Of a stretch of 64,000 nucleotides of DNA, positions 43,585-52,724 are shown piece by piece. The notes beneath the pieces were generated by a model. The model ran no database searches. It saw nothing but the letters and a program-made list of their open reading frames with translations, and was not told where the DNA came from. Origin of the DNA: Methanobacterium bryantii (GTDB lineage: Archaea > Methanobacteriota > Methanobacteria > Methanobacteriales > Methanobacteriaceae); contig NZ_LMVM01000023.1 in the NCBI RefSeq assembly GCF_002287175.1, forward strand, positions 124,001-188,000, in the 5' to 3' direction. Positions within the stretch are counted from its first letter, which is position 1. Each line of letters opens with the position of its first letter. The translations under genes and the position numbers were made by a program.

Positions 43585-46374
43585 TCAAGTTTTATCTTTA
43601 TACTCTTTAATACCTTTATATATCTCTGATTTTACATTGTCATATGCATTAACGACACCGGGGCCTATATGAATTATTGTATCTCCCTCTTTTGCAATTT
43701 CCAATGCTGTAGATATTGAATCGGCAATATTAATTGTTTGGTATGTTTCTATACCATCAGCTCCATCCACTACTGTCTCCGCTGCTTCAGGATCTATTAC
43801 TTCCGTAGTTTCATTTTTTGCGCTTGCAATAACCACATCAGCATACTTTCCAAGCACAGTACCCATTTTAAATTTATCACGAACTGTAAGTGTATCCGGA
43901 TTATCTACTGATATTATAAGCTTTCCTTCAAGAGTTAAACCATCTAAAAGACGTTCTACAGCTTCAGGATTGTGGGCTGCATCCATGAATATGTTTACAC
44001 CGCTAATTAAGTCAATTTTCTCAAATCTTCCAGCTACTCCTGAAAAGCTTTCCATTTTATCTTTAATATAGTCTAAATCAAAATCTAAAACCATATCTAC
44101 AATAAAAGCAGCCATTGCATTTTCTATATTGCATGCACCTGGTGATTTAAGATTTATTCTCATATTACATGGATCTCTATACTTCCTTTCAAAGTTACCA
44201 CAGTTACAGTATACTTTACCACAGTTTTTACAAACCACTGTGGGAATAGTTCCAGTTTTAATGGTAAATTCGGAACCATAAAGGCCTTTAAGCTCAACAT
44301 CTTCTGCTAATATATCAAAGTCTATATTATTTTTATGATGATAAGTTTTACCTTCACATACAACTGTCCGGGGTTCATTAAAACCATAATATATGACTTC
44401 TTTATCAAATTTAGGGGCCAATATACTTATGATTGGATCATCACCATTTGCAATTAAAATCCCGTTTTTATGGAGTAAATCTTTTATAGCCACATTTCTC
44501 TCCACGTATTCTTCATATGTATTAAATTCATCCATATGATCTGGAGTAAGATTAGTTAAAACCCCTGCACAAATTTCAAGCCCGTCTAACATCCTTATAG
44601 TACCATGAGGAAGTTCAAAAACTGCGAAATCTTTATTTCCAGTTCCGTTTTCGACTATAAAGTCAACTAAACCTTCAATAACAAGCGAGTTCTGCAGGGA
44701 TGAGAAAAGTAATGTTTCATATCTATCAGATAATGTATAATTTGTCATGTTGGTGGTTGTGGTTTTACCATCTGTTCCTGCAATACCAATCATAGGGATC
44801 TTTATAATAGAATTTATCATCTTTCCAATGTCCCTTGTACCAATTTCCATGATCTCGTAGTTCTCTTCACACTCATTAATAAATTGTCGAATTTCAGAAT
44901 TTTTAGGGACATTTGGAGAAACAAAAACAACATCCGCCCACATTGCATGTTCATTTACATGCGATCCAAGTTCTACAGCTATTCCTTTTTCTTTAAGCTC
45001 TTCAATTCTCCTTCTGGCTTTTTTTGGCAGCTGTTCAAATTCCTTAATATCCGAAATAATAACCTCATTGCCAAGGTAGTTTAAAAGATGTGCTGCAGGC
45101 CTTCCCGCGTTTCCTGCGCCTATTATCAGTACTTTTTTGCCCCTAATCACTGTATCATCCTTTGTTAATCTCCGTAGTGTTTCCTGTATTTCTATAAGTT
45201 TAGTTTGGCCATTTCCACCTATAAATATATTTTTACATTTGTCACTGCACTCCACTGCAAAGTTAACAACGTCGGCTGTATCTTTCATTATTTTAACAGT
45301 CCCATTATAACCTTCATTTTTTAACTTTTCCAATGCAATATCAGTTGTATTGTCTAGTCCTGGAAATAAAACTATAGTTTCTGGATTAACTTTGACTACT
45401 TCCTTTAAAATTTCATATCTACATGTTTCATTCTTTCGGGGCGTACCAATTATAACAACGTCAAATTTTAACTCATTAAGCACTGCTGCAGTTGCATCAA
45501 CATTATCTGTTTTTCCAACCACAAAATTACATCCAGATAAATTCAGAGTTTCTGATCTTCCATTAACGCCTTTAAATTCACTTAATGTATCATCAATATC
45601 GCTTTGTGGAATCTCTAAAAATTGTGCAACTTTTTCTGCGGCAGCAGCATTTTGAAGGTTAAATTTACCGAACATTTTAAGATCTCTGTATCCATTTCCA
45701 AAAAAGAACGTTTCACTAGGATAGTCTTTAATTCCAGATAAAAATTCATCTTGTCCATTTAATATAGCCGTTTTCCCTTTTAAGAATCTGCCTAACGAGT
45801 TTCTATAATTCTCAAGAGAATTATGGAAATCCATGTGATCATGCCCTATGTTTGTTACAACTATCAGGTCAAAATCAAAGGCATAAGAACAAAAATCAAG
45901 AGTCATATCACAAACTTCAACTATTAAAATGTCACATTTTTGTTTAGAAGTTTCCAGTATGAGTTTTGTGTATCCTCCAAATCCGCCACCAGCATTTCCA
46001 CCTAGGAGTACATTAAAACCTGCTTTTTCAAGTATTTCCTTAATCATAAAGCAAGTAGTTGTTTTGCCATTGGTTCCTGTTACTCCTATTGTGAAAATAG
46101 ATTTATGATCCGCCAGAATGTCTGATAAAGACTTCTTACGAGATCTTATTTTTTCGCCGATCTTACTACTCCACAAGCTTGGACTTAAAACTACTGCATC
46201 TGCAGAATTTATTTTATCAAAATCATGATATCCAAGATCAAGATCTATAGCAGAATTATGTTTTAATTCCACATTTTTTTGCATATCAGAAGCATAAACT
46301 TTATATCCATAATTAATAAGGGATTTTACAGCATTTTTACCTTCTGTTCCCAATCCGACCACTGCAACTTTCAT
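43585..46374 (-). CDS. Double Mur ligase (two ligases fused)
   Basis: This 929-residue protein contains two complete-looking Mur ligases in tandem. The first (residues 1-410) has ATP loop GTNGKT at 100-105; the second (411-929) begins RGKKVLIIGAGNAGRPAAHLL and has GTDGKT at 533-538 and a zinc-ribbon pair CKNCGKVYCNCGN before the C-terminal domain (FMDAAHNPEAVE). The first half lacks the ribbon. A single chain could add two successive residues of pseudomurein peptide. It begins the minus-strand wall run. Confidence 0.85.
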   Translation of the reverse strand: MKVAVVGLGTEGKNAVKSLINYGYKVYASDMQKNVELKHNSAIDLDLGYHDFDKINSADAVVLSPSLWSSKIGEKIRSRKKSLSDILADHKSIFTIGVTGTNGKTTTCFMIKEILEKAGFNVLLGGNAGGGFGGYTKLILETSKQKCDILIVEVCDMTLDFCSYAFDFDLIVVTNIGHDHMDFHNSLENYRNSLGRFLKGKTAILNGQDEFLSGIKDYPSETFFFGNGYRDLKMFGKFNLQNAAAAEKVAQFLEIPQSDIDDTLSEFKGVNGRSETLNLSGCNFVVGKTDNVDATAAVLNELKFDVVIIGTPRKNETCRYEILKEVVKVNPETIVLFPGLDNTTDIALEKLKNEGYNGTVKIMKDTADVVNFAVECSDKCKNIFIGGNGQTKLIEIQETLRRLTKDDTVIRGKKVLIIGAGNAGRPAAHLLNYLGNEVIISDIKEFEQLPKKARRRIEELKEKGIAVELGSHVNEHAMWADVVFVSPNVPKNSEIRQFINECEENYEIMEIGTRDIGKMINSIIKIPMIGIAGTDGKTTTTNMTNYTLSDRYETLLFSSLQNSLVIEGLVDFIVENGTGNKDFAVFELPHGTIRMLDGLEICAGVLTNLTPDHMDEFNTYEEYVERNVAIKDLLHKNGILIANGDDPIISILAPKFDKEVIYYGFNEPRTVVCEGKTYHHKNNIDFDILAEDVELKGLYGSEFTIKTGTIPTVVCKNCGKVYCNCGNFERKYRDPCNMRINLKSPGACNIENAMAAFIVDMVLDFDLDYIKDKMESFSGVAGRFEKIDLISGVNIFMDAAHNPEAVERLLDGLTLEGKLIISVDNPDTLTVRDKFKMGTVLGKYADVVIASAKNETTEVIDPEAAETVVDGADGIETYQTINIADSISTALEIAKEGDTIIHIGPGVVNAYDNVKSEIYKGIKEYKDKT

Positions 46375-47075
46375 ATTACCTACCGATATTTATAATCCTA
46401 AAGGTTATTATGACTATCTAAAAATGGCTTCTAAAATAATTTAAATAATATAGATATTTAATTGTAACGCTTGAATTTCTCCGAGCTCTGTGAATCGAAA
46501 ACAGCCGATCCCGTAAATTCATAAATAAGTATCCATTCTTATTATTAAACCCTAATTTATCTATAGAAAGCCATAAGATCATTTTCAATATTAGTTACCT
46601 CAAACAGCCATATTTACTTTTTCGTATTAATTTTTTTGTTATTTGTAATAATAAATTTTTTGATAATTCTATTATTCAAGTAATTTGATCTATACAAACT
46701 AGAATAATCAATTTGTATTTATTACAATCATATATAAATGATTTTTAATTAATATCATTTGATAAATATATCGTAAATATAAAATCAATGAAATGAAACT
46801 ACTATCTCCTAACATAAATAATTTCAAATAATTAAAGCATTTTATTTCGCTAAATACTCCCAGAATTCCTATTAAAATTCAATAAAAATAATAAATCAGC
46901 AATTATATAACAATGTATTAACAATATATGAAATAAACTAACTTGTTTATTTAAAGTCATTACTTAATAAATATCCTTAAGCTTATCTGTTAATCCAAGG
47001 ATTTTAATGATAAATAATTATAACAAAAAAAATGATTTGATACAATCAACAACGAAAACATATCAAGGTGACATC
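46375..47075. other. Long AT-rich divergent intergenic region
   Basis: This 700-base gap separates divergent Mur ligase and hypD genes. It is very AT-rich and holds no gene that I can see. One GC-richer island (46472-46521) is flanked by TGAATTT and AAATTCA arms and could fold into a long stem with an internal loop; it contains a TTCGATTC sequence on the minus strand like a tRNA T-loop, but no tRNA fold is complete. Confidence 0.4.
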
Positions 47076-48125
47076 ATGAAAAATCTATCCAAAGAAATAG
47101 TAGAACGCATTGAAAACATTTCAAGGCCAGTTAAAATAATGCACGTATGTGGCTCCCATGAACATACCATAATGCAGCATGGAATAAGATCATTGATTCC
47201 AAAAGAAGTAGAAATAGTAGCAGGTCCCGGGTGTCCTGTTTGTTGTGTACCTTCAATAGAAGTTGATGAATGCCTGTATCTTGCACGAAAAGGCGTTACC
47301 ATTACAACATTTGGAGATATGCTGAGGGTTCCTGGAACAACAGGGACACTTGCAGATGCAAAAGCTGAAGGTGCTGATGTAAGAATAGTTTATGGAATAA
47401 ATAATGCGGTTGAAATTGCAGAAAAGATTGATAACGATGTCGTATTTATGGCAGCCGGTTTTGAAACTACTGCACCTACCACTGCAGCAGAAATAGTCGC
47501 GGGGCTTCCGAAAAACCTTTCAATTTTATCCTGTCACAGATTAATACCCCCAGCACTCAAATTTTTAATTGAATCAGGAGAAGTAAACTTAAATGCACTT
47601 ATAGAGCCGGGACATGTTTCAACAATAATAGGAACAGAACCTTATGAAGAATTTTCCAAAAAATATGGCATTCCTCAAGTTGTAGCAGGATTTAATCCAC
47701 TTGATGTCCTGATTGCAATTTATATGATATTAAAACAGATGGATGAGGGCAAAGCTGTAGTTCAAAATGAATACAAACGAGCTGTTAGAGAAGAAGGAAA
47801 TATAAAAGCTCAAGAGCTTATGGATGAAGTTTTCTATATTAAAGATAAAGAATGGAGAGGTTTCCCAGAAATTCCTGACTCTACATATGAAATAAAGGAT
47901 GAATTTGCAGATTCCAACGCAAGGGAAAGATTCGATATCAAAGTAGAGCAGGGTGAAAAAGTCCCAACTGGTTGCATATGCGGCCCAATTCTGCGGGGAA
48001 TTGCAAGACCAGAGCAGTGCAAGCTTTTCAGGAAAGAATGCAATCCTATGAACCCAATTGGCGCATGTATGGTCAGTAAAGAAGGAACATGCAACATAGC
48101 ATTTAGATATGGATCAGGATTATAA
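47076..48125 (+). CDS. hypD: Hydrogenase maturation protein HypD
   Basis: This 349-residue protein is HypD, which with HypC assembles the Fe(CN)2CO unit of [NiFe] hydrogenases. Signatures: HVCGSHEHTI, AGPGCPVCCVP, GFETTAPTTA and the C-terminal cysteines around GCICGPILRG and KECNPMNPIGACMVS. ATG 47076 follows AAGGTGACATC. No other hyp gene is adjacent. Methanogens depend on such hydrogenases, so the gene is expected. Confidence 0.95.
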   Translation: MKNLSKEIVERIENISRPVKIMHVCGSHEHTIMQHGIRSLIPKEVEIVAGPGCPVCCVPSIEVDECLYLARKGVTITTFGDMLRVPGTTGTLADAKAEGADVRIVYGINNAVEIAEKIDNDVVFMAAGFETTAPTTAAEIVAGLPKNLSILSCHRLIPPALKFLIESGEVNLNALIEPGHVSTIIGTEPYEEFSKKYGIPQVVAGFNPLDVLIAIYMILKQMDEGKAVVQNEYKRAVREEGNIKAQELMDEVFYIKDKEWRGFPEIPDSTYEIKDEFADSNARERFDIKVEQGEKVPTGCICGPILRGIARPEQCKLFRKECNPMNPIGACMVSKEGTCNIAFRYGSGL

Positions 48126-48203
48126 TCGAAATCTCTAATTGTAATTCGAGCCTAATTTTCAGGCTCCAATCCAGTATTTTTAAATAATTGGAGTAATGTT
48201 CTA

Positions 48204-48872
48204 ATGAAAGCAGTTGCTGTAGACATAGATGGTACGATTACTGATAAAAATCGGAAAATATGTGTAAATGCAATAAATGCACTGCGAAAAGCAGAAGATG
48301 CAGGTTATCCGGTTATATTAGTGACTGGAAATGTACTCTGCACAGCGAAAATGGTATCCACAATGTTAGGTACATCTGGCGGAATAGTCTGTGAAAATGG
48401 CGGAGTTGTATATACCACAAAAAGAAATTTAATTCTTGGCGATGTTAAAAAATGCAGCCCTGCCTATGAATTATTAAAATCACAATATGATGTGGAAAAA
48501 ACAGAATTTTCAGATCTTCGGTTATCGGAAATTGCGATAAAACGCACTATTGATGTAAATACTGTAAAAAAGACTGTAAAAAATTTTGATGTTGTGGTAT
48601 ACGACACTAAATTTGCAATACACATTACAGACCCTTTAGTTAATAAGGGAAAATCACTTAAAATTGTTGCAGAAGATATGAGCATAACAACTGATGAAAT
48701 ACTTGCAATAGGCGACAGTGAAAACGATCTTGAGTTCCTGGAGGTTGCAGGGTTCAAAGTTGCTGTTTCAAATGCAGATGATGAGCTTAAAGAAAATACT
48801 GATTATGTAACAAAAAAGGCCTACGGTGATGGGGCTGCAGAAGCAATTGAAAAATTTATTTTAAATAAATAG
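48204..48872 (+). CDS. Phosphoglycolate phosphatase, archaeal HAD type
   Basis: This 222-residue protein is a HAD-superfamily phosphatase with motif I DIDGTITD, motif II VTGN, and GDSENDLEF with a later acidic site. The cap domain (CENGGVVYTT) matches the archaeal group described as phosphoglycolate phosphatases. The start ATG lies 79 bases after hypD. It could also act on other small phosphates. Confidence 0.87.
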   Translation: MKAVAVDIDGTITDKNRKICVNAINALRKAEDAGYPVILVTGNVLCTAKMVSTMLGTSGGIVCENGGVVYTTKRNLILGDVKKCSPAYELLKSQYDVEKTEFSDLRLSEIAIKRTIDVNTVKKTVKNFDVVVYDTKFAIHITDPLVNKGKSLKIVAEDMSITTDEILAIGDSENDLEFLEVAGFKVAVSNADDELKENTDYVTKKAYGDGAAEAIEKFILNK

Positions 48873-48911
48873 CATTATTAAGATGTTAAATAACATAACA
48901 GGAGATCTTAT

Positions 48912-50213
48912 ATGATAAATACTGCAGAACGCGCGTTAAATCTTGCTTTAAAAGATTCTGATTATGCAGAAGTGTATATAGAAAGAGAAAAAAGTATTGA
49001 TGTAGACATCCAGAGAAATGAAATTAGTTTTGCAAAAGAAGAAATTACCTACGGATTAAGTGTAAGAGTAATTTTAAGAGGAAAAATGGGATTTTCTTAT
49101 ACAACTAATATTGATAAAATTGATGAAACCGCGAAGAATGCAATATTCAACGCGAAATCTAATATTGAAGATGAATATTTTGATTTTGCCCATGAATCCA
49201 AATACAGCCAAGTTAAAGGTACTTATGATAAAAAAAATGAAGCAATGGATATCGAAAGTTCCATAGATTTTGCAAAAACTATGATAGACACCGTTGAAGA
49301 AGAAAAATGTGGACCAACCTCAGGAGGATTTTCTGCAGGAAAAACAGAGAGCGTAATCTTAAATTCGAATGGTGTAAACCGTGAAGAAATAGGAACATCA
49401 TTTTCAGGGTTTATAGCAGTAAATGCTGAAAAAGATGGAGAAATATCAACAGCATACGAAGGGGACTCGTCAAGGCTCTTTGATATTAACCCTGAATGGA
49501 TTGCAGATAATGCATGCGATATTGCAAAAAATTCTTTAAACGGCAAACCTGTAGAAACAAAAGATATGGACGTAATATTAGATTACCGTGCATCTGCAGG
49601 TCTTCTTGGAACATTTGTGGGTGCTTTTAATGCAGATAATGTTCAAAGAGGCAGGTCTGTTTTTGCAGATAAAATAGGAAATGAAGTTGTTTCGCCTTCA
49701 TTAAGCATTTATGATGACGGTACACTTGAAGGAGGACTTGCTTCATCAATAAGTGATGGAGAAGGAACCCCTACTCAAAAAACTGCCGTAATTCAGGACG
49801 GAATCCTAAAAAGTTTCATTTATGACATATATACATCTAAAAAAGGAAATACAGAAAGTACGGGTAACGGTATGAGGTCTTCCTTTGCAGATATGCCTTC
49901 AGTGGGCTTAAGTAATTTTGTTCTTGAATTTAAAGATACCCTTGAAATAGAAGATATTAAAGAAGGAATACTTGTTACAGATGTTTTAGGTGCACATACA
50001 GCCAACCCAATTTCAGGAGACTTTTCAGTTGAGGCCAACAATGCATTTAAAATAGAAAATGGAGAAATTAGTTACCCTGTTAAAAAAGCCATGTTATCTG
50101 GAAACATATTTGACGTTATGAAAAATGCAGCAAGTGGTTCTAAAGAAATCAGACAACGAGGACCTTTCGTTATTCCACGTATTTTAGCTCCGAATTTAAG
50201 AGTAGTAGGCTAA
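48912..50213 (+). CDS. pmbA: TldE/PmbA-family protein
   Basis: This 433-residue protein is a TldD/TldE (PmbA) homologue. It lacks the HExxxH zinc site of TldD, so it is the TldE-like partner. Conserved elements: AEVYIERE, YGLSVRV, and the C-terminal GNIFDVM followed by GPFVIPRILAPNLRV. The TldD/TldE pair degrades unfolded or modified peptides. The tldD gene is not in this window. ATG follows AGGAGATCTT. Confidence 0.9.
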   Translation: MINTAERALNLALKDSDYAEVYIEREKSIDVDIQRNEISFAKEEITYGLSVRVILRGKMGFSYTTNIDKIDETAKNAIFNAKSNIEDEYFDFAHESKYSQVKGTYDKKNEAMDIESSIDFAKTMIDTVEEEKCGPTSGGFSAGKTESVILNSNGVNREEIGTSFSGFIAVNAEKDGEISTAYEGDSSRLFDINPEWIADNACDIAKNSLNGKPVETKDMDVILDYRASAGLLGTFVGAFNADNVQRGRSVFADKIGNEVVSPSLSIYDDGTLEGGLASSISDGEGTPTQKTAVIQDGILKSFIYDIYTSKKGNTESTGNGMRSSFADMPSVGLSNFVLEFKDTLEIEDIKEGILVTDVLGAHTANPISGDFSVEANNAFKIENGEISYPVKKAMLSGNIFDVMKNAASGSKEIRQRGPFVIPRILAPNLRVVG

Positions 50214-50324
50214 GTAATTTTAGTTTAGTTAAAGAGATTTGGAAATTAACCAAATCTATCTTTAGTTTTAAAATAAAAGAAAAATTCATTTAGAGATACT
50301 TGTTTTAATTCAAATATTTTAGAA

Positions 50325-50675
50325 TCACAATGGCATGTAACGTTCATTGAGTATCTTACTTTTAACATGCGATGCTTCTTCTTTAACTACAGGTATTTCA
50401 TCATCATTAAGATACAGATTTAATTTAATCATGCCTTGAGGTTTTACAGGACCCACTACAATATCTGATCTTCTATCTACTCCTGTAAACCTCAAATGGG
50501 TTGCTTCATTTTCATTTACAATCTTACCTTTCTCATTTTCATATTCAACATCATGACCCACATATGTTGAAGGAATACACACCTCTGAGGCAGGTATATC
50601 ACTAGGCACAGCCACATCTTCCGGTATGGGTATTAACTCAATTCTGGGCAATTTTTTCCATCCTTCTCCACGCAA
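50325..50675 (-). CDS. Conserved protein of unknown function
   Basis: This 116-residue protein begins at a TTG (50675) with an ideal ribosome site GGAGGTGATAAC just before it; a longer ATG start overlaps that site. It is soluble and has a beta-rich look with SEVCIPSTYVGHDVEYE. I do not recognise it. It is convergent with pmbA and lies 27 bases after the broken gene on its own strand. Confidence 0.65.
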   Translation of the reverse strand: MRGEGWKKLPRIELIPIPEDVAVPSDIPASEVCIPSTYVGHDVEYENEKGKIVNENEATHLRFTGVDRRSDIVVGPVKPQGMIKLNLYLNDDEIPVVKEEASHVKSKILNERYMPL

Positions 50676-50702
50676 AGTTATCACCTCCATATATCGCCAA
50701 AA

Positions 50703-50993
50703 CTACCTTTTATTTAATTTATGGATCAATTCATCCTTATTTTTAACTTCAAATGTGTACGTACGTCCATAAAATGGTTCAGCGAATTTTTTTAGACTCT
50801 TCAGATACTTTCATTACATGTTTCAAGGGAAATTTTTCCTAGTGCCTTCAGGGTATACGGTATTGTTTTCAAACCATTTTGCATCTTCTTCATTTTTAAA
50901 TTCAACTATTATGGCTATTTTCTGGTCGATTAGTTTACATTCACCGCAGTTATCATGAAAGGCACTTTTTATTTCCTCAAACTGTTCTGCCAT
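50703..50993 (-). pseudogene. Frameshifted small gene
   Basis: The frame starts MAEQFEEIKSAFHD and reaches TGA (50823-50825) after KNFP. Moving one frame restores LKHVMKVSEESKK, and moving again restores FAEPFYGRTYTFEVKNKDE to a stop at 50703. Both shifts fall near runs of A/T/C. The joined product would be about 96 residues with cysteines (CGECK). It is likely a recent pseudogene, though sequencing error is possible. Confidence 0.65.
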
Positions 50994-51073
50994 AATGATC
51001 TTTTATTATTATATATGACCTTATTAATACTTTTGAGTCAAACATATACTATCTAAAGCATAAAATAAGATCA

Positions 51074-52096
51074 ATGAACCGTGCTATAGAAAAGGAACTC
51101 TCAACTTATTTTGAAATTATGCTCAATCAAAGAGCATCAAGAGTCAAAGTAGCTTCAACGATAGAAGCAAAAGAAAATGAGAATATTGATACTCTTTGGA
51201 GAGAACATGAACATATTCAAAACGAATTTAAAAACATATTCAATACAGTATCCTTTAATAGCCTGGAAAAGCCTGATTTTTCTTATCTTGATCTAAAAAT
51301 AAAGATTGGAGAAAAAATATTTGAAAGCTGTTATTTTTGTGAGATGAAGTGCCATATTAACCGAAATATAGAAAAAGGATTTTGCAACGTGAAAAATCCA
51401 AAAATCGCATCTGAATTCATGCACATGGGTGAAGAAACTCCACTTATACCAAGCCACACTATTTTTTTTACAGGCTGTAATTTTGAATGTATTTACTGTC
51501 AAAATTTTGATATAAGTCAATTTCCAGAAGCAGGAATAAAAATAAGTGAAATGCACCTGGCAAAAATAATTGACAAAAGAAGAAAAGAAGGTTCAAGGAA
51601 TGTAAACTTCGTTGGAGGAGATCCAACTCCAAATTTATATTACATTTTAAAGACAATGAAGCAGTGTAATGAAAACATTCCCGTAATCTGGAACAGCAAT
51701 TTTTACATGAGCGAAGATGCTATGAAACTTCTTGATGGTTTTGTTGACTTATTTTTAAGTGATTTTAAATATGGACCAGAGGAGTGTGCAGAAAAGCTTT
51801 CTAAAATTTCAAATTACTGGAATACTATAACAAGGAATCATAAAATGGCGAAAAAGTCTGGAGATATGATCATAAGACATCTTGTACTTCCGGGCCATGT
51901 TGAATGTTGTTCAAAACCTATTTTAAAATGGATAAGTGAGAATTTAGGAAAAGAAACCGTTATTAACATTATGGGCCAGTATCACCCAGTTTATAGGGCT
52001 TGCGAATCTGAAAAAATTACGAGATATCCAAGCCGCCGAGAACTTGAAGAAGTGGTTAATTATGCAAAAAACTTAGGTTTTATAAATTTAATTTAA
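51074..52096 (+). CDS. PflA-like radical SAM protein
   Basis: This 340-residue protein has the radical-SAM cluster motif GCNFECIYCQN at about residue 136, followed by VGGDPTPN. An N-terminal cysteine set (CYFCEMKC, then GFCNV) may bind another cluster. It matches COG1313-type (PflX-like) proteins, whose target is unknown. ATG is preceded by a weak ribosome site. It is divergent from the frameshifted gene. Confidence 0.88.
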   Translation: MNRAIEKELSTYFEIMLNQRASRVKVASTIEAKENENIDTLWREHEHIQNEFKNIFNTVSFNSLEKPDFSYLDLKIKIGEKIFESCYFCEMKCHINRNIEKGFCNVKNPKIASEFMHMGEETPLIPSHTIFFTGCNFECIYCQNFDISQFPEAGIKISEMHLAKIIDKRRKEGSRNVNFVGGDPTPNLYYILKTMKQCNENIPVIWNSNFYMSEDAMKLLDGFVDLFLSDFKYGPEECAEKLSKISNYWNTITRNHKMAKKSGDMIIRHLVLPGHVECCSKPILKWISENLGKETVINIMGQYHPVYRACESEKITRYPSRRELEEVVNYAKNLGFINLI

Positions 52097-52369
52097 ATAT
52101 AGCCTTTTTATAACTTTTAACTTTGTTTTAATGTCATAATATAGATTTATTTTATACTAAATCTAATTTAAGTATTTAGAGTTTAAAATTAGTCTAGTTA
52201 CATTCATATTTATATTAAAATTTTTAAAAAAACAACATAAACATTAATAATTAATTTATGTAAAAACTAGTTAATATCTATTTCTTTAAAACATATTAGT
52301 TATCTAATAACTATCCTTAAATTTACAAACATAACTGAAGCTACTAAAATTCCCAAAAAATCATTTTAA
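52097..52369. other. AT-rich spacer
   Basis: I see no gene, hairpin or promoter of note here; the region is extremely AT-rich. It precedes the duplicated upstream segment of the endoisopeptidase-like gene. Confidence 0.4.
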
Positions 52370-52724
52370 CACAAATAGAATACCTGCAAAGTTTATTTAG
52401 GAATTATAACAACACTAGCGGAATTATAAAAGTAATGAGTATGACCTCTTTTGTTATACAACATTTAAAATAAACTGATTTATCCAAAATACTAATTGAA
52501 AGAGTTCACCCCAAATATCTTATTTCAATAACCGCATAATGTGTCTTAAATACTAAAAAGAGCTTTAAGCGTACTTTTTTTGAGGATTAAAATCAAAATA
52601 TTTATATGATATGGAATATTAACTATTTTCTACCCATAGAAAAAAAACCTTAATTGAATTTTTACATGTTTGTGAAATATTTTTTATATTTTGCAACCAG
52701 AAAAATTAAAAAAATTTTCCATGA
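52370..52724 (+). repeat. Upstream segment shared by both endoisopeptidase-like genes (copy 1)
   Basis: About 350 bases before the first gene align over most of their length with 55000-55279, sharing blocks such as AAAAAGAGCT, TAAAAGTAATG, GAGAGTTCAnCCCAAA and GGAGGCG. A TATA element (52601-52609) is in the right place. The conservation in non-coding DNA suggests either recent duplication or a functional leader. Confidence 0.65.

Noticed and set aside
46472..46521. tRNA or tRNA fragment
   Set aside because: Only a T-loop-like TTCGATTC is seen on the minus strand; acceptor, D and anticodon arms cannot be built.
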